Shown: one piece after another, positions 26,385 to 35,849 of the stretch
Numbering within the stretch: the first letter of the stretch is position 1
Layout of the letters: each line of letters starts with the position of its first letter
Assembly: GCF_024380015.1 (NCBI RefSeq)
Contig: NZ_CP101508.1
Span: 1,116,902-1,180,901, forward strand
Length of the DNA stretch: 64,000 bases
Direction of reading: 5' to 3'
Origin: Photobacterium atrarenae
Lineage (GTDB): Bacteria; Pseudomonadota; Gammaproteobacteria; Enterobacterales; Vibrionaceae
The notes under the pieces: model-generated
Seen by the model: only the letters and a program-made list of their open reading frames with translations
What the model was told of the DNA's origin: nothing
Databases searched by the model: none
Program-made: the position numbers and the translations under genes

Positions 26385-27728
26385 TTATTGGGTCGGGATC
26401 CGAATCACGAAGGCTGCGCCTTCAATTCCGGCGGTTTCGACGTGAATGGTCCCTTGGTAACTCTCGACAATTTCGTGGCAGACGGAGAGCCCGATCCCCT
26501 GGCCGGGATTGAGCTGATCGGCCCGCACCCCGCGTTGAAAAATCGCTTCGCGCATCGCCTCACAGACGCCCGGCCCGTCATCTTCAATCCGGATTTCAAA
26601 GGCATCCTCACGACAGGCGACATTGATCTGCACCTGACTGATACAGAAGCGATAGGCATTTTCCAGCAGGTTGCCCAGCAGCTCCATCAGGTCGTTGCGG
26701 TTGAGCGGGAGTTTGAGTCCCGGCTCAAATCCGTATGTCAGGGTGACTTGCTTGTCGCTGTAGACCTTGCTGAGCAGGTTGCGGAAACTGTCAACTGCCG
26801 GTTTGAGCTCGGTCTGATCTTTTTGCAGCCCCTGTTGGCCCATCATGGCGCGCTTGAGCTGGTACTGGACCTGTTCGTCCATCTGGCTGATCTGCTCCAT
26901 GATCCGCTGGTTCAGATCCGGACGACAAATATTCTGATCGTCGAGCAGGGCGTGGGCCGCAGCCAGGCGGGTCTTGAGACTATGGGCCAAATCATCCATG
27001 GCATGACGATAACGGCCTTTCTGATCATTGCTGATTTGGATCAGTCGGTTGAGCGCCAGCGTCACATCCTGCAACTCCATCGGGTAATCATCATCGAGCT
27101 TGTCGCGCTTTGCGTCGGTCATTTGATCCAACTGGGCAGCCAGTTTGCGCAGCGGCTGGAAGCTCCAGTGAAAGGCGGCGACCAGAAACGCAATCGCAAT
27201 CAGCACAAACAGCCCGAGGTAAAATGTGGTGCGCTTGTGCAGTTTCTCAAGTGAGGACTTATACTGATCTCCGGTACGTAGCACCACCAGTTGGTAGGTT
27301 TTTCCGCCCTCGCGATCCCGGCTCATGTTATATGCGATATAGCTCTCGCCCTTGGGGGTTTCGATCAGGGTCGGGACCGGTATATTGTCCGGCAGCTCCT
27401 GGCAGATATTGCCGAGCTCGGCCTCTTTGGCTTCGTCAGAGAGCCAGATGGTATGGTCGCGGGTATCACAAACCACGGACATGTAGTCGGTATCGGACGG
27501 ATCGATAGAATCAATCCATTTGTCGACATCTTTGATCAGTCCGGCCCGGTTGAGCTGAGCCACCACCATCGGCATTTGCGCCACCAGCTCAGAAGAGTAG
27601 GCAGCCATATAGCTCTGGCTGTAGAGCTGGTTAATCACCCCGGCCAAGGCAGAGGTGATTAACACGATGATGGCGACTGAGGTGCCGAGAACCCGTCGGC
27701 GCAGCCGGGGCTGGAGCAGTCCCTTCAT
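26385..27728 (-). CDS. phoQ: PhoQ-like sensor histidine kinase
   Basis: A 447-residue inner-membrane sensor. Two membrane helices (about 11-33 and 172-192) bracket a periplasmic domain, followed by a HAMP-like linker, a DHp helix with the phospho-acceptor His249 in DDLAHSLKTR, and a CATPase domain with NLLENAYRF, EDDGPGV and GQGIGLSV. The H-box Pro of PhoQ (HSLKTP) is Arg254 here. PhoQ senses low Mg2+, acidity and cationic peptides in enterobacteria; the stimulus here is untested. It overlaps the upstream response regulator by 4 nt. It is shorter than E. coli PhoQ (486). Confidence 0.85.
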   Translation of the reverse strand: MKGLLQPRLRRRVLGTSVAIIVLITSALAGVINQLYSQSYMAAYSSELVAQMPMVVAQLNRAGLIKDVDKWIDSIDPSDTDYMSVVCDTRDHTIWLSDEAKEAELGNICQELPDNIPVPTLIETPKGESYIAYNMSRDREGGKTYQLVVLRTGDQYKSSLEKLHKRTTFYLGLFVLIAIAFLVAAFHWSFQPLRKLAAQLDQMTDAKRDKLDDDYPMELQDVTLALNRLIQISNDQKGRYRHAMDDLAHSLKTRLAAAHALLDDQNICRPDLNQRIMEQISQMDEQVQYQLKRAMMGQQGLQKDQTELKPAVDSFRNLLSKVYSDKQVTLTYGFEPGLKLPLNRNDLMELLGNLLENAYRFCISQVQINVACREDAFEIRIEDDGPGVCEAMREAIFQRGVRADQLNPGQGIGLSVCHEIVESYQGTIHVETAGIEGAAFVIRIPTQ

Positions 27729-28399
27729 TGTGCTTGCAGCTCAAAAATATAGCCCTGGCCGCGGATGGTGGAGATGGGATTCTCCTGGCCATGGCTGGTG
27801 AACTTTTTGCGCAGGCGGCTGATCATCACCTCGATGGTGTTCGGATCGCCTTCCTGATCTTCATACAGCACATCCAGCAGGCGCTGCTTGGAGACTACCT
27901 GGCGGCTGTGGCGCATCAGGTATTCCAGCAGGTCGTATTCAAAAGCGGTCAACTCCAGCAGGGTGTCGCCAATAAAGACTTGTTTGGCCAGCAGGTCGAC
28001 CCGGATCTCACCGGCAGTCATCTCAGGTTTGACAAACCCGGCGCTGCGACGGACCAGAGCGCTCAGACGGGCGACCATCTCTTCTTTCTGGAACGGCTTG
28101 ACCAGATAGTCATCGGCACCGGCTTCGAGCCCGGTCACTTTATCCTGCCAGTTGGAGCGGGCGGTTAGGATTAAAATCGGTAAGCGTAACCCCTTGCTAC
28201 GGATATCCTTGATCAGGCTGATGCCGTCCCGATCCGGCAGGCCAATATCGACAATTGCAACATCATTGGGGTAGTTTTGGGCAAAAAACAGCCCTTCCTC
28301 GGCTGTGCCTGCGCACTGTACCTGATGCCCCAGCTCGCTGAGCTGAGATTTCAGATGGTGGCTGAGGATTGGGTCATCTTCGACAATAAGGATACGCAT
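27725..28399 (-). CDS. phoP: PhoP-like OmpR-family response regulator
   Basis: A 224-residue regulator with a receiver domain (about 1-120; acidic pocket EDD, phospho-acceptor Asp in VDIGLPDRDG, switch TARSNWQDKV, conserved Lys in VKPF) and an OmpR-type winged helix (about 128-222; SRLRKK and TIRGQGYIFEL). It resembles E. coli PhoP over its full length, including SWQDKV/NWQDKV. The ATG at 28399 is the family start; the open frame extending to 28516 is rejected. It is coupled to the sensor gene by an ATGA overlap. It probably regulates envelope genes. Confidence 0.88.
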   Translation of the reverse strand: MRILIVEDDPILSHHLKSQLSELGHQVQCAGTAEEGLFFAQNYPNDVAIVDIGLPDRDGISLIKDIRSKGLRLPILILTARSNWQDKVTGLEAGADDYLVKPFQKEEMVARLSALVRRSAGFVKPEMTAGEIRVDLLAKQVFIGDTLLELTAFEYDLLEYLMRHSRQVVSKQRLLDVLYEDQEGDPNTIEVMISRLRKKFTSHGQENPISTIRGQGYIFELQAQ

Positions 28400-28536
28400 A
28401 ATATTGATTCCCAAAAATAAAGCGATTCGCTCAATATACTGGATGGTGCTGAGGCTGGCGATGATCGAGCAGTTTAAATGTGTGCCGGGCAGCGTTATCA
28501 GCGTGCATCTGACCACTATAGATAACGGGACTGAAT

Positions 28537-28573
28537 AGACGCTGACTCATTCATTACAATTGTGTCAGCGTCT
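28537..28573. repeat. Ten-bp inverted repeat between ybjL and the phoP-like gene
   Basis: Arms AGACGCTGAC and GTCAGCGTCT separated by 17 nt, just after the ybjL stop and upstream of the phoP-like gene. There is no U-tract in either direction. It may be a weak ybjL terminator or a regulatory site. Confidence 0.45.
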
Positions 28574-28584
28574 GGTGAAATATG

Positions 28585-30267
28585 CTAGCTGAGGATGATG
28601 ATCAAGGTTCCGGCAACGGTCAGCAGGACGTTGGCAATGGCGTAGGTGCCGGCATAACCCAGTGCCGGAATGGTACTGCGGGCATGCTCGTTAATCATAT
28701 CCATCGCCGGAGCACAGGTCCGGGCACCAATAATGGCACCGAACAGCAGCGCGCGGTTCATTTTCAGGATATAAGCGCCGAACAGGTAGGCGATCACCAC
28801 CGGCACCGTACTCACCAGCAGACTGGTGACGAAAACAGCCAGACCGACCTGGGCCAGGGAATCAAACAGGTTCGAACCGGCGCTGAGGCCAATCCCGACC
28901 ATAAACACCATCAGGCCGAGATCTTTGGTCATGTTCAGGGCGCCCTGGGGGACGTAACCGAAGGTCGGGTGGTTGGCCCGCAGGAAGCCGAGGGTGATCC
29001 CGGCCAGCAGCAGGCCGGCGGCACTGCCGAGACCAAAGGCGATGTGGCCGAAGGTCATGCTGATGGCGCCGATCAGCAGACCGACGATAAAGAAACAGCA
29101 GAAAGCCAGCAGATCGGCAATCTGGCTGTGGACCGAGATGAATCCGATCCGCTCAGCCAGGCCCAGGACCCGGCTTTTCTCGCCGCTGACCTGGAGGATA
29201 TCGCCTTTGTTGAGCAGGATATCGTGGTCCATTGGCATTTCGATTTGAGCCCGGACCACCCGGTTGAGAAAACAACCATATTCAGACAGGTTGAGGTCGG
29301 ACAGCTTTTTGCCGGCGATACTGTCGTTTTTGACCACGATTTCTTCTTCAACCACACGCAGGTCGAGCAGATCCCGGTCAAACACTTCTTTGCCGTGGCG
29401 GAAGCTGGGATCGAGGCGTGCATGGCTGTCAGGATAACCCACCAGGGCGATTTCATCACCTTCCTGCAAGATGGCGTCGCCGTCGGGGTTGGCCAGAATG
29501 CCGTGGCGGCGGATCCGCTCGATATAGCAGCCGGTCTGGCGGTAAATGCCCAGCTCGCGCAGGTTACGGCCGTCAATCCAGTTGATCAGCTCCGGGCCGA
29601 CCCGGTAGGCACGGATGATCGGCAGGTAGACCTTGCGCTGGGCCACTTCGCCGATCCCGCGCTCGCGGGCAATTTGTCGCGAGGACTCGGCCAGGTTTTG
29701 TTTTTGTAGCTTCGGCATCAGTTTCGCCAGCAGGATCAGGCTGATCAGCCCCAGCAGGTAGGACATGGCGTAGCCGACACTCAGGCTGTCGACCATACTC
29801 TGTACCAGCTGGCTGTCGTCAATGCCGGCCAGGCCGCTGTTGAGCGCATCTTTCGCGCCAACCAGCACCGGGGTCGCGGTGAGGGAGCCCGCCATCAGGC
29901 CGGTGGCCAGGGCCAAATCCAGTTTCAGGACGTTGGACATCAGCATGGTGACGGCAATCGCCGAGACCAGCACCACCAGTGCCAGTAGGAGGTAGTGTTT
30001 CCCGTCACGAAAGAAAATGCCGAAAAAGTTGGGGCCGGCTTCAATGCCGACACAGAAAATAAACAGCATAAAGCCGATATTCAGGGCATCGGCATCAAAG
30101 GTAAATCCCGCATTGCCAAACAGCAGAGCGGTTAACAGGACGCCGATCGAATTACCAATCAACATGTTGGCGATTCTGATTTTTCCGACACTGAGGCCGA
30201 CGGCGAGGACTACAAAAAGGAGGAGGATATCGTTCTGGTGGAGTAAAGCAGCGACATCAATGTTCAC
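28585..30267 (-). CDS. ybjL: YbjL-family transporter (AAE family, TrkA-C domains)
   Basis: A 560-residue inner-membrane protein of the aspartate:alanine exchanger family, matching YbjL (561 residues in E. coli). Two blocks of membrane helices (about 10-190 and 375-560) flank two cytoplasmic TrkA-C regulatory domains (about 205-370). Hallmarks are [15 protein letters not shown] in the first block and [10 protein letters not shown] near the end. I place the start at the GTG at 30267 (VNIDVAALL), matching the family start; a TTG at 30282 is the alternative. The substrate is unknown. Confidence 0.88.
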   Translation of the reverse strand: MNIDVAALLHQNDILLLFVVLAVGLSVGKIRIANMLIGNSIGVLLTALLFGNAGFTFDADALNIGFMLFIFCVGIEAGPNFFGIFFRDGKHYLLLALVVLVSAIAVTMLMSNVLKLDLALATGLMAGSLTATPVLVGAKDALNSGLAGIDDSQLVQSMVDSLSVGYAMSYLLGLISLILLAKLMPKLQKQNLAESSRQIARERGIGEVAQRKVYLPIIRAYRVGPELINWIDGRNLRELGIYRQTGCYIERIRRHGILANPDGDAILQEGDEIALVGYPDSHARLDPSFRHGKEVFDRDLLDLRVVEEEIVVKNDSIAGKKLSDLNLSEYGCFLNRVVRAQIEMPMDHDILLNKGDILQVSGEKSRVLGLAERIGFISVHSQIADLLAFCCFFIVGLLIGAISMTFGHIAFGLGSAAGLLLAGITLGFLRANHPTFGYVPQGALNMTKDLGLMVFMVGIGLSAGSNLFDSLAQVGLAVFVTSLLVSTVPVVIAYLFGAYILKMNRALLFGAIIGARTCAPAMDMINEHARSTIPALGYAGTYAIANVLLTVAGTLIIILS

Positions 30268-30310
30268 AACGGGTTCCGGCAAGAGAGGACAGCAACAACA
30301 GTGGGTGGAT

Positions 30311-30420
30311 TTTAACGGATTTTAATAATGGGTTATACCGCTAAGTGGTATCTTGCTATAAAAATGAACCGATATTATTCAAGTCATACCAACTTAGAGA
30401 AAAGTCTGATCACTGATTTA
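30311..30420. other. Possible dispersed repeat upstream of ybjL
   Basis: An AT-rich non-coding stretch between grxA and ybjL. It contains TATACCGCTAAGTGGTAT (a small palindrome) and TCTGATCACTGATTT, the inverted match to the sequence near 15585-15600. It may belong to the same degenerate repeat family. Confidence 0.3.
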
Positions 30421-30453
30421 ATTGATTGGTCTTGTTTGTCGCTTTAGCAAAAG

Positions 30454-30476
30454 AAAAAAGGCTGCATGGGCAGCCT
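30454..30476 (-). terminator. Intrinsic terminator after grxA
   Basis: Minus-strand stem AGGCTGCC/GCAGCCT followed by a T-run, 26 nt after the grxA stop. Confidence 0.88.
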
Positions 30477-30501
30477 CTTGAATGCGTAGTCGTATCGGGA
30501 A

Positions 30502-30765
30502 TTATTGATACAGACCCAGGTTCTCTTTGGCGTACGCTTCAAATTCGGTACAACCGCCGATGTGCTCCTGATCAATGAAGATTTGCGGCACGGTTTCAAC
30601 CGGCTTGCCAACCGTTTTTTCCAGATCGGCTTTGCTGATGCCTTCGGCATGGATGTCAACGTAACGGTAGTTGAAATCATCGCGATCGGCTTTCAGGTTG
30701 TCAGCCAGCTCTTTGGCACGAACGCAGAAAGGGCAACCAGGACGACCGAAAATAACAACGAACAT
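30502..30765 (-). CDS. grxA: Glutaredoxin 1
   Basis: An 87-residue thioredoxin-fold protein with the dithiol site CPFC (Cys11, Cys14), a cis-Pro segment VETVPQIFID and the glutathione-binding GGCTEFE. It reduces disulfides, including in ribonucleotide reductase, using glutathione. AAAGGAGAG lies just before the ATG at 30765; ten upstream codons in frame are not part of the family. It is flanked by its own terminator. Confidence 0.95.
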   Translation of the reverse strand: MFVVIFGRPGCPFCVRAKELADNLKADRDDFNYRYVDIHAEGISKADLEKTVGKPVETVPQIFIDQEHIGGCTEFEAYAKENLGLYQ

Positions 30766-30921
30766 AAACACTCTCCTTTTTTCTGATGCGCTCACTATAA
30801 CGTGACAGGCTGGGATGAGAAAGCGGGTTTTATCTTTCAGAGCGATAGATAAATCCGATGAAGCCGGGATCGCTCAGCAAGTTGGCGTGGGGAGGGGATT
30901 TTGCTTCGCCCGGGGCCAGAA

Positions 30922-30948
30922 GCACAAAACCGGGCAGGCGCCCGGTTT
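30922..30948 (-). terminator. Intrinsic terminator after the porin gene
   Basis: Minus-strand stem AAACCGGGC/GCCCGGTTT with a 4-nt loop and a short T-tract, about 40 nt after the porin stop. Confidence 0.85.
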
Positions 30949-30989
30949 GAATCGTTGGTGTTGCGGTGGGAAGTTGCAGGGGCCCGAGC

Positions 30990-31970
30990 TTAGAAGTCGT
31001 AGCGCAGGGCCACGGCCAGGACGTCTTCGTTACCGTCGATGTTGTCAATTTTGTACTCGGCAAAAGTACGCAGTTGCTTGTTGAACTTGTATTGCGCGCC
31101 GACCGTGTAGTAGTCCGTCTTGTCTTCGGTTGTACCACCGGCATCTTTTTTCAGGAAGTTGTAACCTCCCAGAACGGAGAAGCCATTATCAAAGCTATAA
31201 CCCAGCACCGCTTCGTAGCCGTCGTAATCGGTATTGTTTTCTTCACCCTTTTTATCTTTCCAGTTTTCACCGGTGGTATACAGCAGGGCGGCGTAAATCT
31301 TGTTGGCATCATACGCCACCGATAGTGCGGTCATCTTGGCATCATCTGAGTTGTCTTTGCCCTCGCCCTGGTTGTAAGCGGCACCGAGGCTGATCCCCAT
31401 CGGCAGGGCATACTTGGCCGCGAAACCGTAGGACTGGGCGTCGTCACCATTGGTGTTTTCGATCTTGTCATTTTCAAACTGATAACCGGCTTCCAGGGTC
31501 AGGCCGTTAAATTCGCCGCTGTATTTCAGAACACCGCTGGCTTTACCGGTACCAAAGCGGTCGGTTCCGGTGCCACTGGCGTCAGCGCCGAACTCATACA
31601 GGACATCGGTAAAATCAGATACCAGGGTATAAGCACCATATTGGCGGCCGTAGGTCAGTTCTCCCCAGTCACCGCCCAGGCCGGCATAGCCCAGGCGCGT
31701 GTCGAAACTGTCTTCTGATTTCGCATCGAACTCGATTTCGTACTTCATCAGGCCATACAGTTGCTCGTTGACCTGAGTTGACGCCGCAGCGCCGATGCGG
31801 AAGTAGCTTTGATCACCCTGTTCGCTGTCATCGTCAGACGCATAGTACATGCCAACCGCACGACCTTTGACATCCACTTTATGGGTGTCATCTTCGTAAA
31901 CTGTTGCGGCACTCACGGCGCCGGAGAATAGTGATGCCAGAATTGCAGTGGTTAGTGCTGCTTGTTTCAT
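30990..31970 (-). CDS. Outer-membrane porin (OmpU/OmpL-like)
   Basis: A 326-residue general porin. A cleavable signal peptide (1-21, ending VSAA) is followed by alternating amphipathic strands of a 16-strand barrel and the terminal phenylalanine (ALRYDF) needed for BAM recognition. The loop-3 region and acidic loops are typical of Vibrionaceae Gram-negative porins such as OmpU and Photobacterium OmpL. It forms trimers for small hydrophilic solutes. The mRNA has GGGGACA 5 nt before the ATG, and codons 3-6 contain AAGCAGCA, complementary to part of small RNA 1. That makes it a candidate target of the sRNA cluster, an inference only. Confidence 0.9.
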   Translation of the reverse strand: MKQAALTTAILASLFSGAVSAATVYEDDTHKVDVKGRAVGMYYASDDDSEQGDQSYFRIGAAASTQVNEQLYGLMKYEIEFDAKSEDSFDTRLGYAGLGGDWGELTYGRQYGAYTLVSDFTDVLYEFGADASGTGTDRFGTGKASGVLKYSGEFNGLTLEAGYQFENDKIENTNGDDAQSYGFAAKYALPMGISLGAAYNQGEGKDNSDDAKMTALSVAYDANKIYAALLYTTGENWKDKKGEENNTDYDGYEAVLGYSFDNGFSVLGGYNFLKKDAGGTTEDKTDYYTVGAQYKFNKQLRTFAEYKIDNIDGNEDVLAVALRYDF

Positions 31971-32238
31971 GTGTGTGTCCCCTAAATATATAAAAAAATC
32001 GGCATGTCGCCGTTATTGTGTTGCGGGGAGAATAGAAGTCTTGTGTGACACTAAGGTGTTAATAACAAGTCACTTTCATGAAATGAACAGGGATCGATTA
32101 AGAGGAGTACAATGTGTGATACATCATGGGTTCTCAACAACGTGTCACGCTTTACAGGCGAAAATTTGCTCAGAATCAAACGGCGATTTCTGGCAACGGG
32201 CACACTGAATCATTACCGCTTTGTGACAGGGAGTTAGT

Positions 32239-33414
32239 ATGTTCCAGTTTATGACGTCAACGCGAATTATCTTTGGTGAAGGTGCGCTGGCGAATTCATT
32301 GTCATCACTCAACCAGTTTGGCTACAGCGTGCTGCTGGTTACCGGTAAAGAGGGTGAACGGGCCGAGCCGGTGTTGAACTACCTCAAACAACAGAATATG
32401 CGCTATCAGCAGGTGGCCGTACACGGAGAACCGCTGATTGCCATGATTGAAGAGATGGCGGCCATGGGACGTAAGTTTCGGCCCGATATGGTGCTGGCGA
32501 TGGGGGGCGGCAGCGTGCTTGATGCCGGGAAGGCGCTGGCGGCCCTGATCCCGAACCAGGGCAGCGTGTATGACTATGTTGAGGTGGTCGGGCGCAGTGT
32601 GCCGCTGCAGGCCAAGCCGCTGCCGTTTATTGCGGTGCCGACGACTGCCGGTACCGGCTCTGAAGTGAGCAAGAATGCGGTACTGCGTTCGGCACAGGAG
32701 CAAGTCAAGGTCAGCTTGCGCAGTCCGGAGATGCTGGCGGATCTGGCGATTATTGATCCGACGTTCACTTATGGCATGGATCCGGTGATGTCGGGCTATT
32801 GCGGGATGGATGCCTTCAGTCACCTGATGGAAGCGTATGTGTGTGGTGATCCGAATCCGCTGACCGATATGGTGTGTGAAGAAGGGCTGCGGCGGCTGTC
32901 GGGCTCCCTGCTGGCGGCCTGTGAAGATGATGATCCCCGGGCGCGATCGGATATGTCCTTTGCCGCAATGCTGGGAGGGATGGCGCTTGCCAACGGCAAG
33001 CTGGGCGCCGCGCATGGGCTGGCCTCGGCGCTGGGGGGCCGCCTGGACGCGCCCCATGGCCTGATCATCGCGCAGCTGGTCCCGTTTGTGATGCAGGAGA
33101 ACGTGCTGGCAGCGCGGGAAGCTGGCCGGACAGACGTGCTCGATCGCTACCGCCAGCTGGCCTGTATCCTGACCGGGCGGATCAACGCCGAAATCATTGA
33201 CGGAATACTCTGGGCACGCCGGACCCTGAAGCGCCTCAATTTGCCCACGCTCTCATCTTACGGACTGTGCGATATGATGTTTGATGAAGTGGCCGAAGAT
33301 GCCCTGCGCTCGAATGCGATCAAGGGCAATCCGTTACCGTTAAATAAACCGCGCCTGCTCAGTCTACTAGATCAAGTTTGTGACGGATGTTGCTGCGATC
33401 AGACGCCATTGTGA
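32239..33414 (+). CDS. Iron-containing alcohol dehydrogenase
   Basis: A 391-residue group III alcohol dehydrogenase. It has the NAD-binding loop MGGGSVLDAGKA (88-99), PTTAGTGSE (134-142) and metal ligands consistent with Asp191, His195, His259 and His273. It oxidises or reduces an alcohol/aldehyde pair of unknown identity in the cytoplasm. The protein ends in an unusual cysteine cluster (CDGCCCD, 381-387) absent from the common family tail. It is monocistronic and divergent from the porin gene. Confidence 0.88.
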   Translation: MFQFMTSTRIIFGEGALANSLSSLNQFGYSVLLVTGKEGERAEPVLNYLKQQNMRYQQVAVHGEPLIAMIEEMAAMGRKFRPDMVLAMGGGSVLDAGKALAALIPNQGSVYDYVEVVGRSVPLQAKPLPFIAVPTTAGTGSEVSKNAVLRSAQEQVKVSLRSPEMLADLAIIDPTFTYGMDPVMSGYCGMDAFSHLMEAYVCGDPNPLTDMVCEEGLRRLSGSLLAACEDDDPRARSDMSFAAMLGGMALANGKLGAAHGLASALGGRLDAPHGLIIAQLVPFVMQENVLAAREAGRTDVLDRYRQLACILTGRINAEIIDGILWARRTLKRLNLPTLSSYGLCDMMFDEVAEDALRSNAIKGNPLPLNKPRLLSLLDQVCDGCCCDQTPL

Positions 33415-33482
33415 GGGTTTCGTCAGTATTCTGCCGTGAGCCAGGATGTGAGATGCGTCTCAGCATCCTCTTATGGTACAGT

Positions 33483-33520
33483 GTCACTTACGTAATTTAT
33501 GTCACTTACATAAATGTCAC
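33483..33520. promoter_or_regulatory. Candidate operator upstream of nfsA
   Basis: A palindrome ATTTATGT-CACTT-ACATAAAT (33495-33515) lies among three copies of GTCAC (33483, 33501, 33516), ending 32 nt before nfsA. The arrangement suggests a dimeric repressor or activator site. No family is assigned. Confidence 0.5.
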
Positions 33521-33552
33521 CACGATGCTTTTTCAGTAGGATAAGGACTCCC

Positions 33553-34278
33553 ATGAACCAGACCGTTGAAACGCTATTGCAGCACCGCTCTATCCGTAAA
33601 TTCACCGAACAGCCCATTTCTGAAGCGCAGCGTGCCGCGATCCTTGATTGTGCGATTGCTGCGTCATCGTCCAGTTTCATCCAGTGTGTCAGCATTATTC
33701 GGGTGACTGCGCCGGAGAAGCGTGAGCTGTTGGCGGAGTATGCTGGTGGGCAGCCGTATGTGGCTTCTGCGGCTGAGTTTTTGGTGTTCTGCGCCGATTT
33801 TCATCGTCACCAGGCGATCCATCCGGAGGCGCAGCTTGGCTTTACCGAGCAAACCCTGATTGGTGCTGTTGATGCGGCGCTGATGGCGCAAAATGCTCTG
33901 ACAGCGGCGGAATCAATGGGGTTGGGTGGGGTATTTATTGGCGGGATCCGAAATAATCCGGCACAGGTATCAACATTATTGTCATTACCGAATCATGTGA
34001 TGCCGCTGTTTGGTTTATGCTTAGGCTACCCGGCGCAGGATCCGGAGCGAAAACCACGGCTGCCGCAGGCGATGATTGTCCATCAAGACAGCTATCAACC
34101 GGCTTTAGATACAGCGCTGTTGGCGAAGTATGATGACGAGGTGCGGGAATACTACAAAACCCGAACCGGCGGCAATAAAGAAACGTCTTGGACTGAGCAA
34201 ATTACCGCGACCTTAAGTAAGGAAGCGCGTCCCTTCATGAAAGACTTTATCAATCAGAAAGGCTTCAGCACAAAATGA
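33553..34278 (+). CDS. nfsA: Oxygen-insensitive NADPH nitroreductase
   Basis: A 241-residue FMN-dependent nitroreductase of the NfsA group (240 in E. coli), which reduces nitroaromatics and quinones by two electrons. Conserved segments are LLQHRSIRKFT at the N-terminus, IAASSSSFIQ, GLGGVFIGGIRN and LCLGYPA. The ATG at 33553 follows AAGGAC. An upstream palindrome suggests regulated expression, as nfsA is oxidative-stress controlled in enterics. Confidence 0.93.
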   Translation: MNQTVETLLQHRSIRKFTEQPISEAQRAAILDCAIAASSSSFIQCVSIIRVTAPEKRELLAEYAGGQPYVASAAEFLVFCADFHRHQAIHPEAQLGFTEQTLIGAVDAALMAQNALTAAESMGLGGVFIGGIRNNPAQVSTLLSLPNHVMPLFGLCLGYPAQDPERKPRLPQAMIVHQDSYQPALDTALLAKYDDEVREYYKTRTGGNKETSWTEQITATLSKEARPFMKDFINQKGFSTK

Positions 34279-34458
34279 GGCTGCGATAGAACTTTTTCAT
34301 TTGGGGTGAGTCCGATACACTAAGAGACTGTTGAGTGTTTGCTCAATTTTGTGGCGGCGTGATCATCCGACATCGCTGTTTCCGTTGGCCGGGTGCTTTG
34401 TACCGGACCTGGGAGTAGCACAGGCCGCCTATAGCCATTTTTACCAGCGGAATGAGAT

Positions 34459-35688
34459 ATGAAACAAATTGGGAAAGCAGCCTGTTGTCTTTGTCTGGCT
34501 GCTTTACTGAGTGCCTGTTCAAGCACACCTGAAGGTGAAGAGGGAGTTTCATCTCAAATCAATGCTGAAGATCGGTTTCAGCAAGCGCTGAGCGTCCATC
34601 AGCAATGGCAACAACGTTTGGTGGCTGTTTCGGCCTTGGAAGTTTACTCACCGGAACAATACGGGGTTTTGACTTCGAGTTGGCAAAAGGCATCCACCAT
34701 TTTCCAGGAGTTGAAGGAGACGCCGAGCCTGGCATTTGAAAGCTATTCACTGTTTTCCTCACAAACGTATCTGGATCGGTATTTTGAAGAAATTTCGCGG
34801 GTGTCGTTGGCTCTGGAGACGCTGCAGGATCTGAAAACGGTGGCTGATGATGTCCTGGCACCGGCAATCACGCAGTTGAATTACCTGAACTCGATTGATG
34901 CTCGCCATTATTACCGCAGTGAGTATGTCCGGCTGACCCGCTTGTATGCCAAGTTGTTCCGTCTGGTGGAAGAAAACGAACTCAGTGAAGCCGGAGAAGA
35001 GCAGGAAGAGTTTCTGGAGCGGGGGCATAGCCTGGAAGTTCGCACCATTAAGAAAATTTACGTGGCACCGCAGGAAGAGGCGCTGGCCGTTCTGCGACGC
35101 GATGATGTCCAAGAAGATGCGCCCATCAGTTATGCCAGGGTCGAGTCGGAAATCCTCAATGCCAAAGGTTTGATTGAACGTTCGCCAAGAGCTTTCGAGC
35201 AAATTGAGCAAGCGGTGGCGGAAATCCGCTTCGAGCTGGCCCATGCGGCTCATATCGCGCAGGAAGTGCAGGCGCTGCGCGGGCGGAGTGACGATGAATA
35301 TGAAAATCACTTCCTGGAAATTGAAACCAAGCTGCTGCAAATTTCGTTGGCACTGAATGACAGTGACTTGCGGGATCGGCCGCTGAAGATGCAGGCGGCC
35401 CAGATCAAGGAGGTGGTTTCTGAGACCCGGCAGCAGTATGCGGCCGCCAGTCAGGTTGCGACCCCGGATCCGGAGCAGATGCGACAGCTTGTTGCGCTGC
35501 GTCAACAGGTGAGTGCCCAGCAGGCACAGATCCAGGCCTTGCAGGCTCAACTGGCTCGGGCTGTTGCGGCTGGCAGTTCACCTGTTGAAACCAATTTCCC
35601 GAGCGGTCTTACAGCCCAGCCGTCCATATCACAAGACGCTGGCAAAACAGCCCGGCAGCCTCAGGATCAACCGCCCGCATTGCCTTAG
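34459..35688 (+). CDS. Uncharacterised coiled-coil lipoprotein
   Basis: A 409-residue protein with a lipoprotein signal (lipobox ALLSAC, Cys20). The acidic linker leads into a long, mostly helical body. Coiled-coil potential is strong at about 250-370 (VSAQQAQIQALQAQLARAV near the end) and a Pro/Gln-rich tail closes it. I recognise no catalytic motif. Similar proteins are annotated as hypothetical in Vibrionaceae. It is monocistronic between nfsA and satP, each with its own signals. A structural or scaffolding role in the periplasm is a guess. Confidence 0.8.
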   Translation: MKQIGKAACCLCLAALLSACSSTPEGEEGVSSQINAEDRFQQALSVHQQWQQRLVAVSALEVYSPEQYGVLTSSWQKASTIFQELKETPSLAFESYSLFSSQTYLDRYFEEISRVSLALETLQDLKTVADDVLAPAITQLNYLNSIDARHYYRSEYVRLTRLYAKLFRLVEENELSEAGEEQEEFLERGHSLEVRTIKKIYVAPQEEALAVLRRDDVQEDAPISYARVESEILNAKGLIERSPRAFEQIEQAVAEIRFELAHAAHIAQEVQALRGRSDDEYENHFLEIETKLLQISLALNDSDLRDRPLKMQAAQIKEVVSETRQQYAAASQVATPDPEQMRQLVALRQQVSAQQAQIQALQAQLARAVAAGSSPVETNFPSGLTAQPSISQDAGKTARQPQDQPPALP

Positions 35689-35762
35689 GCAATAGCCTCG
35701 GTGCAGCCTGAGACCCACTTGGGTTGAATCATTCGATTATTCTAAAACTCGTCTTTTCTCTG

Positions 35763-35788
35763 AAAAAGCAGCGCGAAGCTGCTTTTTT
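35763..35788 (+). terminator. Intrinsic terminator after the coiled-coil lipoprotein gene
   Basis: AAAAAGCAGC/GCTGCTTTTTT hairpin with a short loop. Confidence 0.88.
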
Positions 35789-35825
35789 CTATTGTGTGCT
35801 GTGATTTCTCCGATCGCTTTGCCTG

Positions 35826-35849
35826 AAAATCCAGGCAGTGCCTGGTTTT
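35826..35849. terminator. Second terminator-like hairpin
   Basis: AAAATCCAGGC-AGT-GCCTGGTTTT, a compact stem with A and T flanks. It could act in either direction. Confidence 0.5.
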
